64,000 nucleotides of DNA, from contig NZ_CP041970.1 in the NCBI RefSeq assembly GCF_009884975.1, positions 558,001-622,000 of the forward strand, given 5' to 3'. The position numbers and the translations under genes were made by a program. This DNA comes from Acinetobacter dispersus. GTDB lineage: Bacteria; Pseudomonadota; Gammaproteobacteria; Pseudomonadales; Moraxellaceae. Below the pieces are notes generated by a model, which searched no databases, was not told where the DNA came from, and saw only the letters and a program-made list of their open reading frames with translations. Positions within the stretch are counted from its first letter, which is position 1; each line of letters begins with the position of its first letter. Positions 17,896-28,202 of this stretch are shown piece after piece.

Positions 17896-18864
17896 ATGCG
17901 TAATTTAGAAAAAGATATTTACGTTATGCGCAAAAATCTTGATGGTGGATTGCTACATGCAATGCATGCCTTCCTGAAAGTGATTGATAGCGGGAGTTTC
18001 ACGGCTGCCGCTGAACAGATGGAACTGACAACTGCGCAAGTTTCGCGATTAATTAGCGAATTAGAAGGGCGTTTAGGTACAAAACTACTACAACGATCAA
18101 CCCGCCAGCATGCCTTGACCGAGATCGGTGAAACTTATGCCGAGCAGTGTCGCCAAGTACTGGCGATGGTGGAGGAATCCGAAGCCCAAGCGATGGGCAT
18201 GGCAGCCAGACCACAAGGGCGATTGCGAGTGTTGAGTATGGCCAGTTTTGGTCATCACTATCTGGCACCGATGATGGCAGAATTTTGTCAAACTTATCCT
18301 GAACTTACAGTTGAATATCGTACCTCACAGAATGTGCCTGATTTGTTAGGTAAGGGCATTGATGTCAGTTTGTATCTGACAGAATCATTGGCAGATTCAA
18401 GATTTGTGGCACGTCGAATTGGTACCATCTTTTCGGTGTTATGTGCATCACCTGCATACTTGGAAAAGTATGGCGAACCTCAAATACTGGAGGATTTACA
18501 GAAGCATGCCTGCTTACGTTTGGTCAATCCCTCAATTACCCCACAATGGCACCTGATCAGTGAAAATAGCTGTTCTTATCAGATTGATATCAATGGTCCC
18601 TTGATTGCTGATACGCCTGAGTTGCTTTTGGATGTGGTACAGCAGGATATGGGGATTGCATTGCTGCCGACATTCTCATCGATTGATGCGATTCGGGAAG
18701 GGCGACTGCGCCGTATTTTACCTGCTTGGCGATCACCTGATATTGGAGTGTATACCTTATTGCCATCGCGTCATTTTGTAGATGCAAAAACACGGGCATG
18801 GTTGGAGTGGGTCGAGCAGCATATTTCTCCTAAAATCCAAAAGGATACGGATTATTTTTTATAA
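17896..18864 (+). CDS. LysR-family transcriptional regulator
   Basis: 322 residues from the ATG at 17896; an ATG at 17926 (312 aa) is equally plausible because the winged HTH begins LLHAMHAFLKVIDSGSFTAAAEQMELTTAQVSRLISELE. A TTG at 17863 is unlikely. The effector domain begins GRLRVLSMASFGHHYLAPMM, in the CrgA-like LysR subgroup. It is divergent from the 2-oxoacid:ferredoxin oxidoreductase, with repeats between, so that enzyme is the probable target. The effector is unknown. Confidence 0.87.
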   Translation: MRNLEKDIYVMRKNLDGGLLHAMHAFLKVIDSGSFTAAAEQMELTTAQVSRLISELEGRLGTKLLQRSTRQHALTEIGETYAEQCRQVLAMVEESEAQAMGMAARPQGRLRVLSMASFGHHYLAPMMAEFCQTYPELTVEYRTSQNVPDLLGKGIDVSLYLTESLADSRFVARRIGTIFSVLCASPAYLEKYGEPQILEDLQKHACLRLVNPSITPQWHLISENSCSYQIDINGPLIADTPELLLDVVQQDMGIALLPTFSSIDAIREGRLRRILPAWRSPDIGVYTLLPSRHFVDAKTRAWLEWVEQHISPKIQKDTDYFL

Positions 18865-18923
18865 ATAATTTTGAGGCGTGTTAGAAAAAGGATCAAAAGA
18901 ATAAGAATTAAAATTAAAACTAG

Positions 18924-19071
18924 AAAATGCTTCTTTAGAAAGAGGCATTTCGTACAGAGATAAATATTATATTTCAATAAATCGCATAGACGAGTTTCGT
19001 CCCACGATCGACATGTAACGAGAAAAAGGTGAGAGCTAATGAGCAGAGCAAGCTTCATTGATCAAGCTTGC
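18924..19071. repeat. Two inverted repeats between lysR and liuE
   Basis: AAATGCTTCTTT pairs imperfectly with AAAGAGGCATTT (within 18924-18950) as a compact hairpin after the LysR gene. GCAAGCTT (19048-19055) and AAGCTTGC (19064-19071) form a perfect 8-bp stem with an 8-nt loop, 36 bp after the liuE stop on the minus strand. Both may terminate transcription, though neither has a clear T-tract. Confidence 0.4.
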
Positions 19072-19106
19072 CGCCAAACGATAAGTGAATCCGAATCTAG
19101 ATATCA

Positions 19107-20009
19107 CTAAGCACACTTTGTTTGCCAGTAGGCATTGCTGTAATTGGATAAGCTTTTTCGGTTGAGTACATGGCTAATATTTTGGCTGGCTTGCATCAGT
19201 TTTTCTAAATCAATCCCCGTTTCAAAACCCATATGGGAGAGTAAATAGAAAAGATCTTCGGTCGCAATATTGCCAGAAGCGCCTTTGGCATAGGGGCAAC
19301 CACCCAGTCCCGCAAGGGATGAATCAAACACACGAATGCCTTGTTGTAAGGACTGGTAAATATTGGCAATCGCCATGCCATAAGTATTATGGAAATGTCC
19401 TGCCAAAACTTTGCTGTCGAGTTCAGCCAGACAGGCTTGCCAAACCTTTTGAACGCGATCTGGTGTTGCTGTGCCAATGGTTTCACCTAAAGACACTTCA
19501 TAGCAGCCAATGTCATAAAGCCGTTTAACCACCTTTACCACTTGCTCAGGAGCAATTGCACCTTCATAAGGACAATCGACAATACAAGAGACATATCCGC
19601 GCACACGGATATTCTGCGCTTTAGCGGCACTTAGTACATCAGCAAATTTCTCAAAGCTCTCGTCGATTGAGCAGTTGATATTTTTACGGGTAAAGCTTTC
19701 AGAAGCTGCGGTAAATACCGCAACCTCCTTGCATCCCACCGCCTGAGCAGTCTCAAAGCCTTTGATATTTGGCGTGAGTAGGCTTAAATTCAGATCGCTA
19801 CCTTGTTGGAGCTGTTTAAACAGCTCATCGCTTTGTGCCATTTGTGGTACCCATTTGGCAGACACACAGGAACCGACTTCAATTGATTTTAAACCAGCAG
19901 CAATTAAATCATGAATGAAGTTTAGGCGTTGTTCGACGGTCAACGCTTGTTTTTCGTTTTGCAGACCATCTCGGGGGCCAACTTCCACGATTTTGACAAA
20001 CTCACTCAT
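19107..20009 (-). CDS. liuE: Hydroxymethylglutaryl-CoA lyase
   Basis: 300 residues. It cleaves HMG-CoA to acetyl-CoA and acetoacetate, the last step of leucine/isovalerate degradation. The HMGL/DRE-TIM signature is clear: VEVGPRDGLQNEK (residues 8-20). The metal-binding AGHFHNTYGMAIAN and the active-site loop GLGGCPYAKGASGN with its Cys follow. It overlaps the upstream carboxylase gene by 4 bp and is the last gene of the operon. Confidence 0.93.
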   Translation of the reverse strand: MSEFVKIVEVGPRDGLQNEKQALTVEQRLNFIHDLIAAGLKSIEVGSCVSAKWVPQMAQSDELFKQLQQGSDLNLSLLTPNIKGFETAQAVGCKEVAVFTAASESFTRKNINCSIDESFEKFADVLSAAKAQNIRVRGYVSCIVDCPYEGAIAPEQVVKVVKRLYDIGCYEVSLGETIGTATPDRVQKVWQACLAELDSKVLAGHFHNTYGMAIANIYQSLQQGIRVFDSSLAGLGGCPYAKGASGNIATEDLFYLLSHMGFETGIDLEKLMQASQNISHVLNRKSLSNYSNAYWQTKCA

Positions 20010-21997
20010 GCAACTTCCTCCTGCAAAGGCTGAAATTCCACCAGTTCATCACCAGCTTTGACCTGATCACCGACCTGAAAATAGGCATCAACAATCACGC
20101 CATCTTGCGGTGCACGAATGGTGTATTCCATTTTCATGGCTTCAAGCGTCATTAAAATATCGTCTTTTTTGACATTATGATTAGCGCCGACCAGAACCTG
20201 TGTTACCACACCCGGCATGGGTGCTTTGAGATGGCCTTGATCTGCTTGGCTATCGTCCTGATGATAATCTTGAAGAATATAGCCAAACTTATGGCTTTGT
20301 CCCGTATGGAACAGGGTAATGCCTTGCAAACTCTGGTTAAAAGACAGTTTCTGCTGGGTGCCATTAATATGAGTCACAGCGCTATGCGCATCCAGCAATT
20401 GTCCAGAAATCTGGTAACTTTCACCGTTATATTCAGCATTAAAACCGTGTTCTGCCGAACTTAGCTTGATGTGAATAGTCTGATCTAAATAGCTCAGTTT
20501 AATCTTTTGCTGAAAAGCAATATTTAAACGCCATAGCGGTTGTGCTTGCCATAACTGTTTTTGGCTAGAGTGGTTGTGATTGAGTTTGCTTAAAAACTCG
20601 ATAAAGGCCGTGGCGACTACCAATTCAGGTTTAATTTGTTCAGGGCGGAACAAGAAATCCTGTTCATGCTGAATCAGGTTGGTATCCAGTTTGGCCTGTT
20701 TAAATGAATCACAGCGTACAATTTTTTCCAGAAAGGCAATATTATTCCCTAAACCATCGACGTGGAATTGACCGAGCGCATGTTGCATTTGGATCAAAGC
20801 CGCTTCACGGTTTTTGCCCCATACAATCAATTTGGCAATCATTGGGTCGTAATAGGTGGTGATTTCATCACCTTCAACAATGCCGCTGTCAACACGGACA
20901 GACTGGTTTTGTGTTGGGTAGTGTAGATAGTCAATTTTGCCGATGGCAGGTAAGAAGCCTTTTTCAGGTTCTTCGGCATAGATACGTGCTTCAAGCGCAT
21001 GACCATGAATCTGTAATTGATGTTGCAGTTTCGGTAGCGGCTCACCATCAGCGACACGCAATTGCCATTCGACCAGATCTTCACCAGTAATCATTTCGGT
21101 GACAGGGTGTTCGACTTGTAGACGGGTATTCATTTCCATGAAATACGCGGTACCGTCTTGTTCCACAATAAACTCGACTGTACCCGCACCGACGTAATCC
21201 ACTGCACGGGCAGCATCAATCGCAGCCTGACGCATGGCATCCAGTTTTTCACTTGGCATTTGTGGTGCAGGGGCCTCTTCGAGTACTTTTTGGTGGCGGC
21301 GTTGTACAGAGCAGTCGCGTTCAAACAAATGCACATAGTTGCCATGTGTATCGCCAAACACTTGAACTTCAATATGGCGGGGTTGAATCACATAACGCTC
21401 AATTAACACGTCATCATTACCAAAGCTAGATTTAGCTTCACGTTTACACGAGGCTAAGGCATGCAGAAAATCTTCACTGCGTTCAACCAGACTCATGCCT
21501 TTACCACCGCCGCCAGCACTGGCTTTAATTAAAACAGGATAGCCAATTTGGTCTGCCTGTTGCTTTAAAAAGTCGGCATCTTGATTGGTTCCGTGATAAC
21601 CCGGTGTTAAAGGAACGCCTGCTTTTTCCATCAAGGCTTTAGAGGTCGCTTTGAGACCCATGGCTAGAATCGCATCCACGGGTGGGCCAATAAAGCAAAT
21701 ATTGTGTTGCTGACAAGCGAGGGCAAATTGGTCATTTTCGGACAAGAAGCCGTAACCCGGGTGAATCGCTTGGCTGCCAGTATCAATCGCTGCCTGAATA
21801 ATACGATCCACTTGTAAATAGCTTTGTGTGGCAGGGGATTGCCCAATATAAATCGCTTCATCGGCCAATTTAACATGCTGTGCATTGGCATCTGCATCTG
21901 AATACACTGCAACCGTTGCAATACCGAGTTTTTTTGCAGTACGAATCACACGGCAGGCAATCTCGCCACGGTTCGCAATTAAAATCTTTTCAAACAT
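20006..21997 (-). CDS. liuD: Methylcrotonyl-CoA carboxylase, biotin-containing alpha subunit
   Basis: 663 residues. It carboxylates biotin for conversion of 3-methylcrotonyl-CoA to 3-methylglutaconyl-CoA. Domains in order: biotin carboxylase N-terminal (FEKILIANRGEIACRVIRTAKKLG), ATP-grasp (KASAGGGGKGM; EMNTRLQVEHPVTE), linker, and C-terminal biotinyl domain with MTLEAMKMEYT, whose Lys622 is the biotin site. It pairs with liuB in the same operon and depends on biotin, for which bioB lies about 6 kb away. Confidence 0.94.
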   Translation of the reverse strand: MFEKILIANRGEIACRVIRTAKKLGIATVAVYSDADANAQHVKLADEAIYIGQSPATQSYLQVDRIIQAAIDTGSQAIHPGYGFLSENDQFALACQQHNICFIGPPVDAILAMGLKATSKALMEKAGVPLTPGYHGTNQDADFLKQQADQIGYPVLIKASAGGGGKGMSLVERSEDFLHALASCKREAKSSFGNDDVLIERYVIQPRHIEVQVFGDTHGNYVHLFERDCSVQRRHQKVLEEAPAPQMPSEKLDAMRQAAIDAARAVDYVGAGTVEFIVEQDGTAYFMEMNTRLQVEHPVTEMITGEDLVEWQLRVADGEPLPKLQHQLQIHGHALEARIYAEEPEKGFLPAIGKIDYLHYPTQNQSVRVDSGIVEGDEITTYYDPMIAKLIVWGKNREAALIQMQHALGQFHVDGLGNNIAFLEKIVRCDSFKQAKLDTNLIQHEQDFLFRPEQIKPELVVATAFIEFLSKLNHNHSSQKQLWQAQPLWRLNIAFQQKIKLSYLDQTIHIKLSSAEHGFNAEYNGESYQISGQLLDAHSAVTHINGTQQKLSFNQSLQGITLFHTGQSHKFGYILQDYHQDDSQADQGHLKAPMPGVVTQVLVGANHNVKKDDILMTLEAMKMEYTIRAPQDGVIVDAYFQVGDQVKAGDELVEFQPLQEEVA

Positions 21998-22018
21998 TGT
22001 GATCGTCCTGAATTGTTG

Positions 22019-22819
22019 TTATTGGGAGGTGGAAGTCCACGCAGGTTGTTGTTTATTTAAAAAGGCATTCAGACCATCTTTTGCTTCGCTACCTTGACGA
22101 ACTTGAGCAATATGCTGTGCAGTTTGCTTGAGCAAATCATCACTCATAGTTTGGTGGCTGACCATCTGAATTAACTGTTTTGATGCAGCCTGCGCCTGAG
22201 GTCCACCGAGTAACAGTGCATCAATGATTTCTTGAACTTTTTGGTCCAAGTCTTCGGCATCAGCAACTTCATGAGCTAGGCCAATCTGCTTGGCGTCGCG
22301 TGCTGAAATACGTTCCGCAGTTAAGAAGTAACGAGAAGCCTGTCGAGCACCAATAGCACGAATCACATAGGGACTGATGGTCGATGGTGCAAGGCCGAGT
22401 CGAACTTCTGAAGTCGCAAATTTGGCGTCAGTACTGGCAATACAAATATCACAGGCCGATGCCAAGCCCATACCACCACCAAAGGCAATACCATGCACAC
22501 GCGCAAGTGTCGGTTGCTTTAAGGTCGCGAGTGCATTGAGCATTTGTGCAAGTTTGAGCGCATCGGCTTCATTCTCAGCAGAAGAGGCTTGACCTGCCTG
22601 TTTCATCCAGTTCAGATCGGCACCTGCTGAAAAGCTTTTGCCACGTCCAGCCAAGACCACCACACGCACATCATCACGCTGATTTAAGCTGTTAAAGCAG
22701 GCATGTAATTCTTCAATCACCGTAGTATTAAAGGCATTGTGCAGTTCAGGTCGATTGAGCCAAACATAGGCCACTTGACCGTGTCGTTCCAGTTGTAAAA
22801 ATTGATAGCTCATAGACAC
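22019..22819 (-). CDS. liuC: 3-Methylglutaconyl-CoA hydratase (enoyl-CoA hydratase family)
   Basis: 266 residues of the crotonase fold. It hydrates 3-methylglutaconyl-CoA to HMG-CoA. Oxyanion-hole segments are seen as GKSFSAGADLNWMKQ and RVHGIAFGGGMGLASACDICIAS, followed by SEVRLGLAPSTISPYV. It lies between the beta and alpha carboxylase subunits, the classical liu order. Two in-frame ATGs (22819 and 22813) could start it. It is 3 bp from liuB. Confidence 0.92.
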   Translation of the reverse strand: MSMSYQFLQLERHGQVAYVWLNRPELHNAFNTTVIEELHACFNSLNQRDDVRVVVLAGRGKSFSAGADLNWMKQAGQASSAENEADALKLAQMLNALATLKQPTLARVHGIAFGGGMGLASACDICIASTDAKFATSEVRLGLAPSTISPYVIRAIGARQASRYFLTAERISARDAKQIGLAHEVADAEDLDQKVQEIIDALLLGGPQAQAASKQLIQMVSHQTMSDDLLKQTAQHIAQVRQGSEAKDGLNAFLNKQQPAWTSTSQ

Positions 22820-22822
22820 CTC

Positions 22823-24433
22823 TTACATGCGGAACACGCCGAACTTGGTCGGCTGAATTGGTGCATTCAGCGCAGCAGCAAGGCTCAGCCCCAGCACATG
22901 ACGGGTTTGAGCAGGGTCAATCACGCCGTCATCCCAAAGGCGGGCAGAGGCATAATATGGATGCCCTTGGTGCTCATATTGTTCACGAATCGGTTGTTTA
23001 AATTGATCTTCTTCCTGTGCTGACCATTGCGCGCCTTTTTGTTCAATCTGATCACGTTTCAAGGTTGATAGCACGCTAGCAGCCTGTTCGCCACCCATCA
23101 CCGAAATACGCGAGTTCGGCCATGTCCATAAAAAGCGTGGGGAATAGGCACGTCCACACATACCATAGTTACCTGCACCAAAAGAACCGCCAATAATCAG
23201 AGTTAACTTCGGCACATTGGCTGTGGCAACCGCCATCACCAACTTGGCACCATGCTTGGCAATCCCTTCATTTTCGTATTGGCGACCGACCATAAAGCCA
23301 GTGATGTTTTGGATAAATAGCAATGGGATATTGCGCTGAGTACATAATTCAATAAAGTGAGCACCTTTTTGTGCTGACTCGGAAAATAGAATGCCGTTAT
23401 TGGCAATGATGCCGACAGGCATACCGTACAAAGAGGCAAAACCTGTGATCAGAGTTGAGCCAAAACGTGCTTTAAATTCATCAAAGCGCGAGCCGTCTAC
23501 GATGCGGGCAATGACTTCACGGACATCGAAAGGTTTACGTGCATCACTTGGTACAACGCCATAAAGTTCGTTGGCATCAAATAGTGGTTCATCAATCTGC
23601 TTGTTTAATTCGTTGGGCTTCTTATTCAGATTGGCAACGATATTACGGGCAATCGCAAGCGCATGTTCATCATTTTCTGCTAAATGATCGGCAACCCCTG
23701 ACAGGCGGGTATGTACATCTCCACCACCCAAATCTTCACTGCTGACCACTTCACCTGTTGCGGCTTTGACTAATGGTGGGCCACCGAGGAAAATCGTACC
23801 TTGGTTACGGACAATAATCGTTTCATCAGACATGGCGGGGACATAAGCACCACCAGCGGTACAGCTGCCCATCACCACCGCAATCTGGGCAATACCTTGG
23901 CTCGACATACGCGCTTGATTATAGAAAATACGGCCGAAATGATCTCGATCAGGAAACACCTCATCTTGCATTGGTAAAAAAGCACCACCTGAATCGACGA
24001 GATAAATACATGGCAAGTGATTTTGCTCTGCAATTTCCTGCGCACGTAAATGCTTTTTCACCGTCAATGGATAATAGGTGCCACCTTTGACGGTTGCATC
24101 ATTGGCGACGATCATGCAGGTCACACCATTAACTTGACCAATCCCTGCAATCACACCCGCAGCAGGGATGTCATCTTCATATACCTTGTAAGCAGCCAAT
24201 TGACCAATTTCTAAAAAAGCAGTACCGACGTCAATCAGTTGATCAATACGATCGCGTGGTAATAGTTTGCCTCTGGCCAAATGTTTTTGGCGGGCATTTT
24301 CGCCACCACCAAGTGCTACTTTTTGAGCCACTTGTTTCAGATCGCTGACCAATGTTTGCATGGTGTGTTGGTTGGTTTTGAAGTCTTCACTTCGAACATT
24401 AATTTTGCTGTGTAATTGGTTCATAAACTGCAT
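22823..24433 (-). CDS. liuB: Methylcrotonyl-CoA carboxylase, carboxyltransferase beta subunit
   Basis: 536 residues with the two carboxyltransferase lobes. The first shows [50 protein letters not shown] and [17 protein letters not shown]. The second shows [23 protein letters not shown] and [16 protein letters not shown]. These are diagnostic of MCC beta rather than propionyl-CoA carboxylase beta. It transfers the carboxyl group from biotin on LiuD to 3-methylcrotonyl-CoA. Confidence 0.94.
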   Translation of the reverse strand: MQFMNQLHSKINVRSEDFKTNQHTMQTLVSDLKQVAQKVALGGGENARQKHLARGKLLPRDRIDQLIDVGTAFLEIGQLAAYKVYEDDIPAAGVIAGIGQVNGVTCMIVANDATVKGGTYYPLTVKKHLRAQEIAEQNHLPCIYLVDSGGAFLPMQDEVFPDRDHFGRIFYNQARMSSQGIAQIAVVMGSCTAGGAYVPAMSDETIIVRNQGTIFLGGPPLVKAATGEVVSSEDLGGGDVHTRLSGVADHLAENDEHALAIARNIVANLNKKPNELNKQIDEPLFDANELYGVVPSDARKPFDVREVIARIVDGSRFDEFKARFGSTLITGFASLYGMPVGIIANNGILFSESAQKGAHFIELCTQRNIPLLFIQNITGFMVGRQYENEGIAKHGAKLVMAVATANVPKLTLIIGGSFGAGNYGMCGRAYSPRFLWTWPNSRISVMGGEQAASVLSTLKRDQIEQKGAQWSAQEEDQFKQPIREQYEHQGHPYYASARLWDDGVIDPAQTRHVLGLSLAAALNAPIQPTKFGVFRM

Positions 24434-24448
24434 CCTGATTTATGGTTA

Positions 24449-25621
24449 TTATTTGGTTTCATTAAACAGTTCGCGGCCAATCAGCATGCGGCGAATTTCC
24501 GAAGTTCCTGCACCAATTTCATAAAGTTTGGCATCACGCCATAAACGACCAGCCGAAAATTCATTGATATAACCATTACCACCGAGCGTTTGAATGGTTT
24601 CACCCGCCATCCACGTGGCTTTTTCTGCTGCATATAGGATTGCACTGGCCGCATCTTTACGTAAGCTACGATCATGGTCGGCTTTGTCACAGGCCGCGCC
24701 AACCGCATAGACCAAGGCTTTACAAGCCAGCCAAGTGGAATACATATCCGCCAGTTTGCCTTGCATCAATTGAAATTCACCCAAGGCCTGACCGAATTGT
24801 TCACGTTCATGCAGGTAGGGAATCACCACATCCAGACAGGCATCCATAATGCCTAAAGGGCCAGCACTTAAAACTGCACGTTCATAGTCCAGACCACTCA
24901 TTAGAACTTTGGCTCCGTTGCCAACACCCCCAAGTACGTTTTCGGCAGGTACTTCTACATTGTCAAAAAATAGCGGATAGGTATTAGAGCCACGCATCCC
25001 GAGTTTTTCTAAATGCTTACCATGACTAAAGCCGGGCATGTCTTTTTCGATTAGGAAGGCAGTCATGCCTTTGGCACCTGCATGTGGATCAGTTTTGGCA
25101 TACACCACCAATACATCAGCATCACCGCCATTGGTGATCCACATTTTTGAACCATTGATAACAAAGTGATCGCCTTTTTGTTCAGCACGCAGTTTCATAC
25201 TGACCACATCCGAACCTGCGTTGGGTTCAGACATCGCCAAAGCACCGACAAAGTCACCTGAAATCAGCTTAGGTAAATATTTCTGCTTTTGTTGCTCACT
25301 GCCGTTACGGTTAATCTGGTTAATACACAAGTTAGAATGCGCACCATAAGAAAGACCAATAGAGGCGGATGCACGCGAAATTTCTTGCAACACGATGATA
25401 TGTGCCAGATAACCTAGATTGGTGCCACCATATTCTTCAGAAACGGTTAAGCCCATCAATCCCATATCTCCAAACTTTTTCCAGAGATGAGCAGGGAAGA
25501 CATTGTCCTGATCGACTTGTTGTGCAATAGGTGCAATTTCCTTTGCACAAAATGCAGCAACCGAATCTTGTAGAGCAATTAACGTTTCATCCAGACCAAA
25601 GTTCAAGCTACGTAGGTTCAT
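24449..25621 (-). CDS. liuA: Isovaleryl-CoA dehydrogenase
   Basis: 390-residue flavoprotein of the acyl-CoA dehydrogenase family. Signatures: [58 protein letters not shown] (the Glu is the usual IVD catalytic base region) and the C-terminal [36 protein letters not shown]. It is the first gene of the operon, oxidising isovaleryl-CoA to 3-methylcrotonyl-CoA and passing electrons to ETF. Confidence 0.94.
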   Translation of the reverse strand: MNLRSLNFGLDETLIALQDSVAAFCAKEIAPIAQQVDQDNVFPAHLWKKFGDMGLMGLTVSEEYGGTNLGYLAHIIVLQEISRASASIGLSYGAHSNLCINQINRNGSEQQKQKYLPKLISGDFVGALAMSEPNAGSDVVSMKLRAEQKGDHFVINGSKMWITNGGDADVLVVYAKTDPHAGAKGMTAFLIEKDMPGFSHGKHLEKLGMRGSNTYPLFFDNVEVPAENVLGGVGNGAKVLMSGLDYERAVLSAGPLGIMDACLDVVIPYLHEREQFGQALGEFQLMQGKLADMYSTWLACKALVYAVGAACDKADHDRSLRKDAASAILYAAEKATWMAGETIQTLGGNGYINEFSAGRLWRDAKLYEIGAGTSEIRRMLIGRELFNETK

Positions 25622-25695
25622 TATGTTGTCATCCCAGTGATTATATTTGTTGTTCCATTAAGCGTTGTTGTGTGTGCTTAGGAACTACCTTACAA

Positions 25696-25748
25696 TGAAT
25701 TTTTAAAAAAGTGAATAGTGATTCATAAAATGATTTACAATTCACTTT
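25696..25748. promoter_or_regulatory. Candidate TetR operator between liuA and tetR
   Basis: TGAAT-AGTG-ATTCA (25712-25725) is a short palindrome. In addition, AAAGTGAAT (25708-25716) recurs in inverted orientation as ATTCACTTT (25740-25748), and a further TGAAT lies at 25696-25700. The position between divergent genes fits autoregulation and liu repression by the TetR protein. Confidence 0.45.
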
Positions 25749-25769
25749 ATTTGTTAGAGAATAAAATTT

Positions 25770-26387
25770 ATGAGCTATAAACGATCAACTTTAATGCAGG
25801 AGCGGATGGAGCAAAATCGTAAATCGATTTTGAGTTCAGCCAGAAAATTAATTTCAGAGGGAGGGTTCAAAGACGCACAGATACAAACCATTGCTGAGCA
25901 AGCAGGGGTCTCAAGTGGTCTGGTTTATCGCTACTTTGACAATAAAAGTCAGGTGTTAATTGAGGTCTTGTCAGAAGCCATCAATACCGAACTGTTGGTG
26001 ATTGATGCCATCACAGAAAGTGATCTGACCGCACAACAAAAATTGCACAAGGCAGTCGCGACCTTTGTAAAACGGGCCTTGAACAGTCCGCAGCTGGCAT
26101 ATTCACTCATGTTTGAACCCGTGGATTCAAGCGTTGAACATGAGCGTTTTCGGGTAAAGCAGTTGATTAAACAAAGTATTAAAAAAATCCTTGCAGATGG
26201 AAATGCAAGTGGTGAGTTTGTTTTGGATGACCTAAACACAACCGCCATGTGTGTGGTCGGGGCAATGACTTATGTGGTGGTTGAACCGTTGGATCCAGCA
26301 CAAAATACCAAGTTTGATCATGCGCACAAAGACTATTTTTCCAAACAGATTGCTGACTTTTGTGTGGATGCAGTACAGAAAAAGTAG
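25770..26387 (+). CDS. TetR/AcrR-family transcriptional regulator of liu region
   Basis: 205 residues. The N-terminal HTH reads ILSSARKLISEGGFKDAQIQTIAEQAGVSSGLVYRYFDNKSQVLIEVL (about residues 20-67), and the C-terminal part is a ligand-binding helical domain. It is divergent from liuABCDE and upstream of an acyl-CoA ligase, so it is the probable local repressor, with an acyl-CoA as a plausible but unproven effector. Confidence 0.87.
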   Translation: MSYKRSTLMQERMEQNRKSILSSARKLISEGGFKDAQIQTIAEQAGVSSGLVYRYFDNKSQVLIEVLSEAINTELLVIDAITESDLTAQQKLHKAVATFVKRALNSPQLAYSLMFEPVDSSVEHERFRVKQLIKQSIKKILADGNASGEFVLDDLNTTAMCVVGAMTYVVVEPLDPAQNTKFDHAHKDYFSKQIADFCVDAVQKK

Positions 26388-26500
26388 GGCAGACAAAACG
26401 GTTTAACATCACAACAACAGGCAGTTTGAAGAATAGTTGCAGTTACAACAATTAGATCAGGTAAGAACAGAATTAAAAAAGAATCAAGGAGAATGATTCA

Positions 26501-28195
26501 ATGCAACATGTACGGTTAAGCTATGCCTCTGGAACCAGTTCACAGCCCCTGTTGGGGATGACGATTGGAGATAAATTTGATCAAGTCTGCCAGCAATATG
26601 CTGAGCAAGAGGCGATTGTCAGTTCACATCAGAACCGGCGCTTAAGCTACAAAGAACTACAGCATGAAGTGAATGCATTTGCCTGTAGTCTGCTCAAGCT
26701 GGGTTTGAAAAAAGGGGATCGCTTGGCGATCTGGTCGCCGAATTGTGTGGAATGGACTGTGACCCAATTTGCTGCATTTAAAGCAGGCATTATTTTGGTG
26801 AATCTAAATACTGCCTATAAGAGTCATGAACTGGAATATGTACTCAATAAAGTCTCCTGCAAAGGCTTAGTTATCGCTTCACAATTCAAGACCACAGATT
26901 ATCAAGAATTGCTGAGTAAGATTGCCCCAGAATTGGCATCCAGTACTGATAAGGTATTGAATGCAGCTCGGTTACCGCATTTAAAATATGTCATTAAAAT
27001 TGATGAGCAACAGCATATAGGCATCCATCGTTTTAGTGATTTGCTTGAAACCCCAAATCAATCTCAGCTCGATGAATTACAACGCTTAGCCAAGCAATTG
27101 CAGTTTGATGAAACCATTAATATCCAATTTACCTCAGGAACCACAGGTAACCCGAAAGGAACCATGTTGACGCATCATAACATCCTGAATAATGGTTATT
27201 TTGTTGGTGAAGGGATTGGCTTAGCCCCCCAAGATCGAGTCTGTATCTCGGTGCCTTTATTCCATTGTTTTGGCATGGTGATGGGCAATCTGGCCTGTAT
27301 CACCCATGGTGCTACCATGGTTTATCCTGCGTCCGTGTTTAATCCGTTGGAAAGCTTAAAAACCATTGAGCAGGAAAAATGTACGGCGGCCTATGGTGTG
27401 CCGACCATGTTTATTGCCATTTTGGAACACGAGCAATTTGCAGAATTTGATTTGAGCAGTTTAAGAACGGGCATTATGGCAGGCAGCCCATGTCCTAGAG
27501 AAATCATGCAGCGTGTGATTGACCGCATGCATATGTCAGAAATCACCATCTGTTATGGCATGACCGAAACCTCCCCAGTCAGCGTGCAGAGTTATATTGA
27601 TGATTCAATTGATAAACGCGTTAGTACGGTTGGTCATGTTCATCCACATTTGGAAGTCAAAATTGTCGATTTAGAAGGCGAAATTGTGCCGCAAGGCACA
27701 CTCGGTGAACTTTGCGTACGTGGTTATTCGGTCATGGCGGGGTATTGGGATGAGCCTGAAAAAACCAAAGAAGTGATCGACGCAGCGGGCTGGATGCATA
27801 CGGGTGATATTGCTGAAATGGACAGTGAAGGCTTTGTCAAAATCAAAGGTCGAATTAAAGATGTGGTGATTCGTGGGGGTGAAAACCTGTTTCCTAAAGA
27901 AATCGAAGACTTTTTATATACCCATCCCGATGTCTGTGATGTGCAAGTGATTGGTCTACCCGACATGCGTTATGGCGAAGAACTTTGTGCATGTATTATT
28001 TTGCATGAACATCATCAAAGCAATGAAGACAGTATCCGCAGTTTCTGCAAAGAGCATATTTCACATAATAAAGTGCCACGTTACGTTAAGTTTTTTGCTG
28101 AGTTCCCAATGACGGCCTCAGGCAAAGCACAGAAATTTAAATTGCAGGAGATTATGCGGGCAGAGCTGAATTTGACTGCTGAAATTTTTGATTAA
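26501..28195 (+). CDS. AMP-dependent acyl-CoA ligase
   Basis: 564-residue ANL-superfamily ligase that activates a carboxylate to its CoA ester via an acyl-AMP. P-loop-like motif FTSGTTGNPKGTMLTHHN (about residues 210-227), YGMTETSP (A5) and GWMHTGDIAEMD (A7) are present. The hinge DVVIRGGENLFPKEIED and C-terminal catalytic Lys in GKAQKFKLQ complete it. Its ribosome site is AAGGAGAATG. Next to liu genes it may activate isovalerate or a related short or branched acid; a medium-chain fatty acid is an alternative. Confidence 0.88.
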   Translation: MQHVRLSYASGTSSQPLLGMTIGDKFDQVCQQYAEQEAIVSSHQNRRLSYKELQHEVNAFACSLLKLGLKKGDRLAIWSPNCVEWTVTQFAAFKAGIILVNLNTAYKSHELEYVLNKVSCKGLVIASQFKTTDYQELLSKIAPELASSTDKVLNAARLPHLKYVIKIDEQQHIGIHRFSDLLETPNQSQLDELQRLAKQLQFDETINIQFTSGTTGNPKGTMLTHHNILNNGYFVGEGIGLAPQDRVCISVPLFHCFGMVMGNLACITHGATMVYPASVFNPLESLKTIEQEKCTAAYGVPTMFIAILEHEQFAEFDLSSLRTGIMAGSPCPREIMQRVIDRMHMSEITICYGMTETSPVSVQSYIDDSIDKRVSTVGHVHPHLEVKIVDLEGEIVPQGTLGELCVRGYSVMAGYWDEPEKTKEVIDAAGWMHTGDIAEMDSEGFVKIKGRIKDVVIRGGENLFPKEIEDFLYTHPDVCDVQVIGLPDMRYGEELCACIILHEHHQSNEDSIRSFCKEHISHNKVPRYVKFFAEFPMTASGKAQKFKLQEIMRAELNLTAEIFD

Positions 28196-28202
28196 AACCG
28201 TA

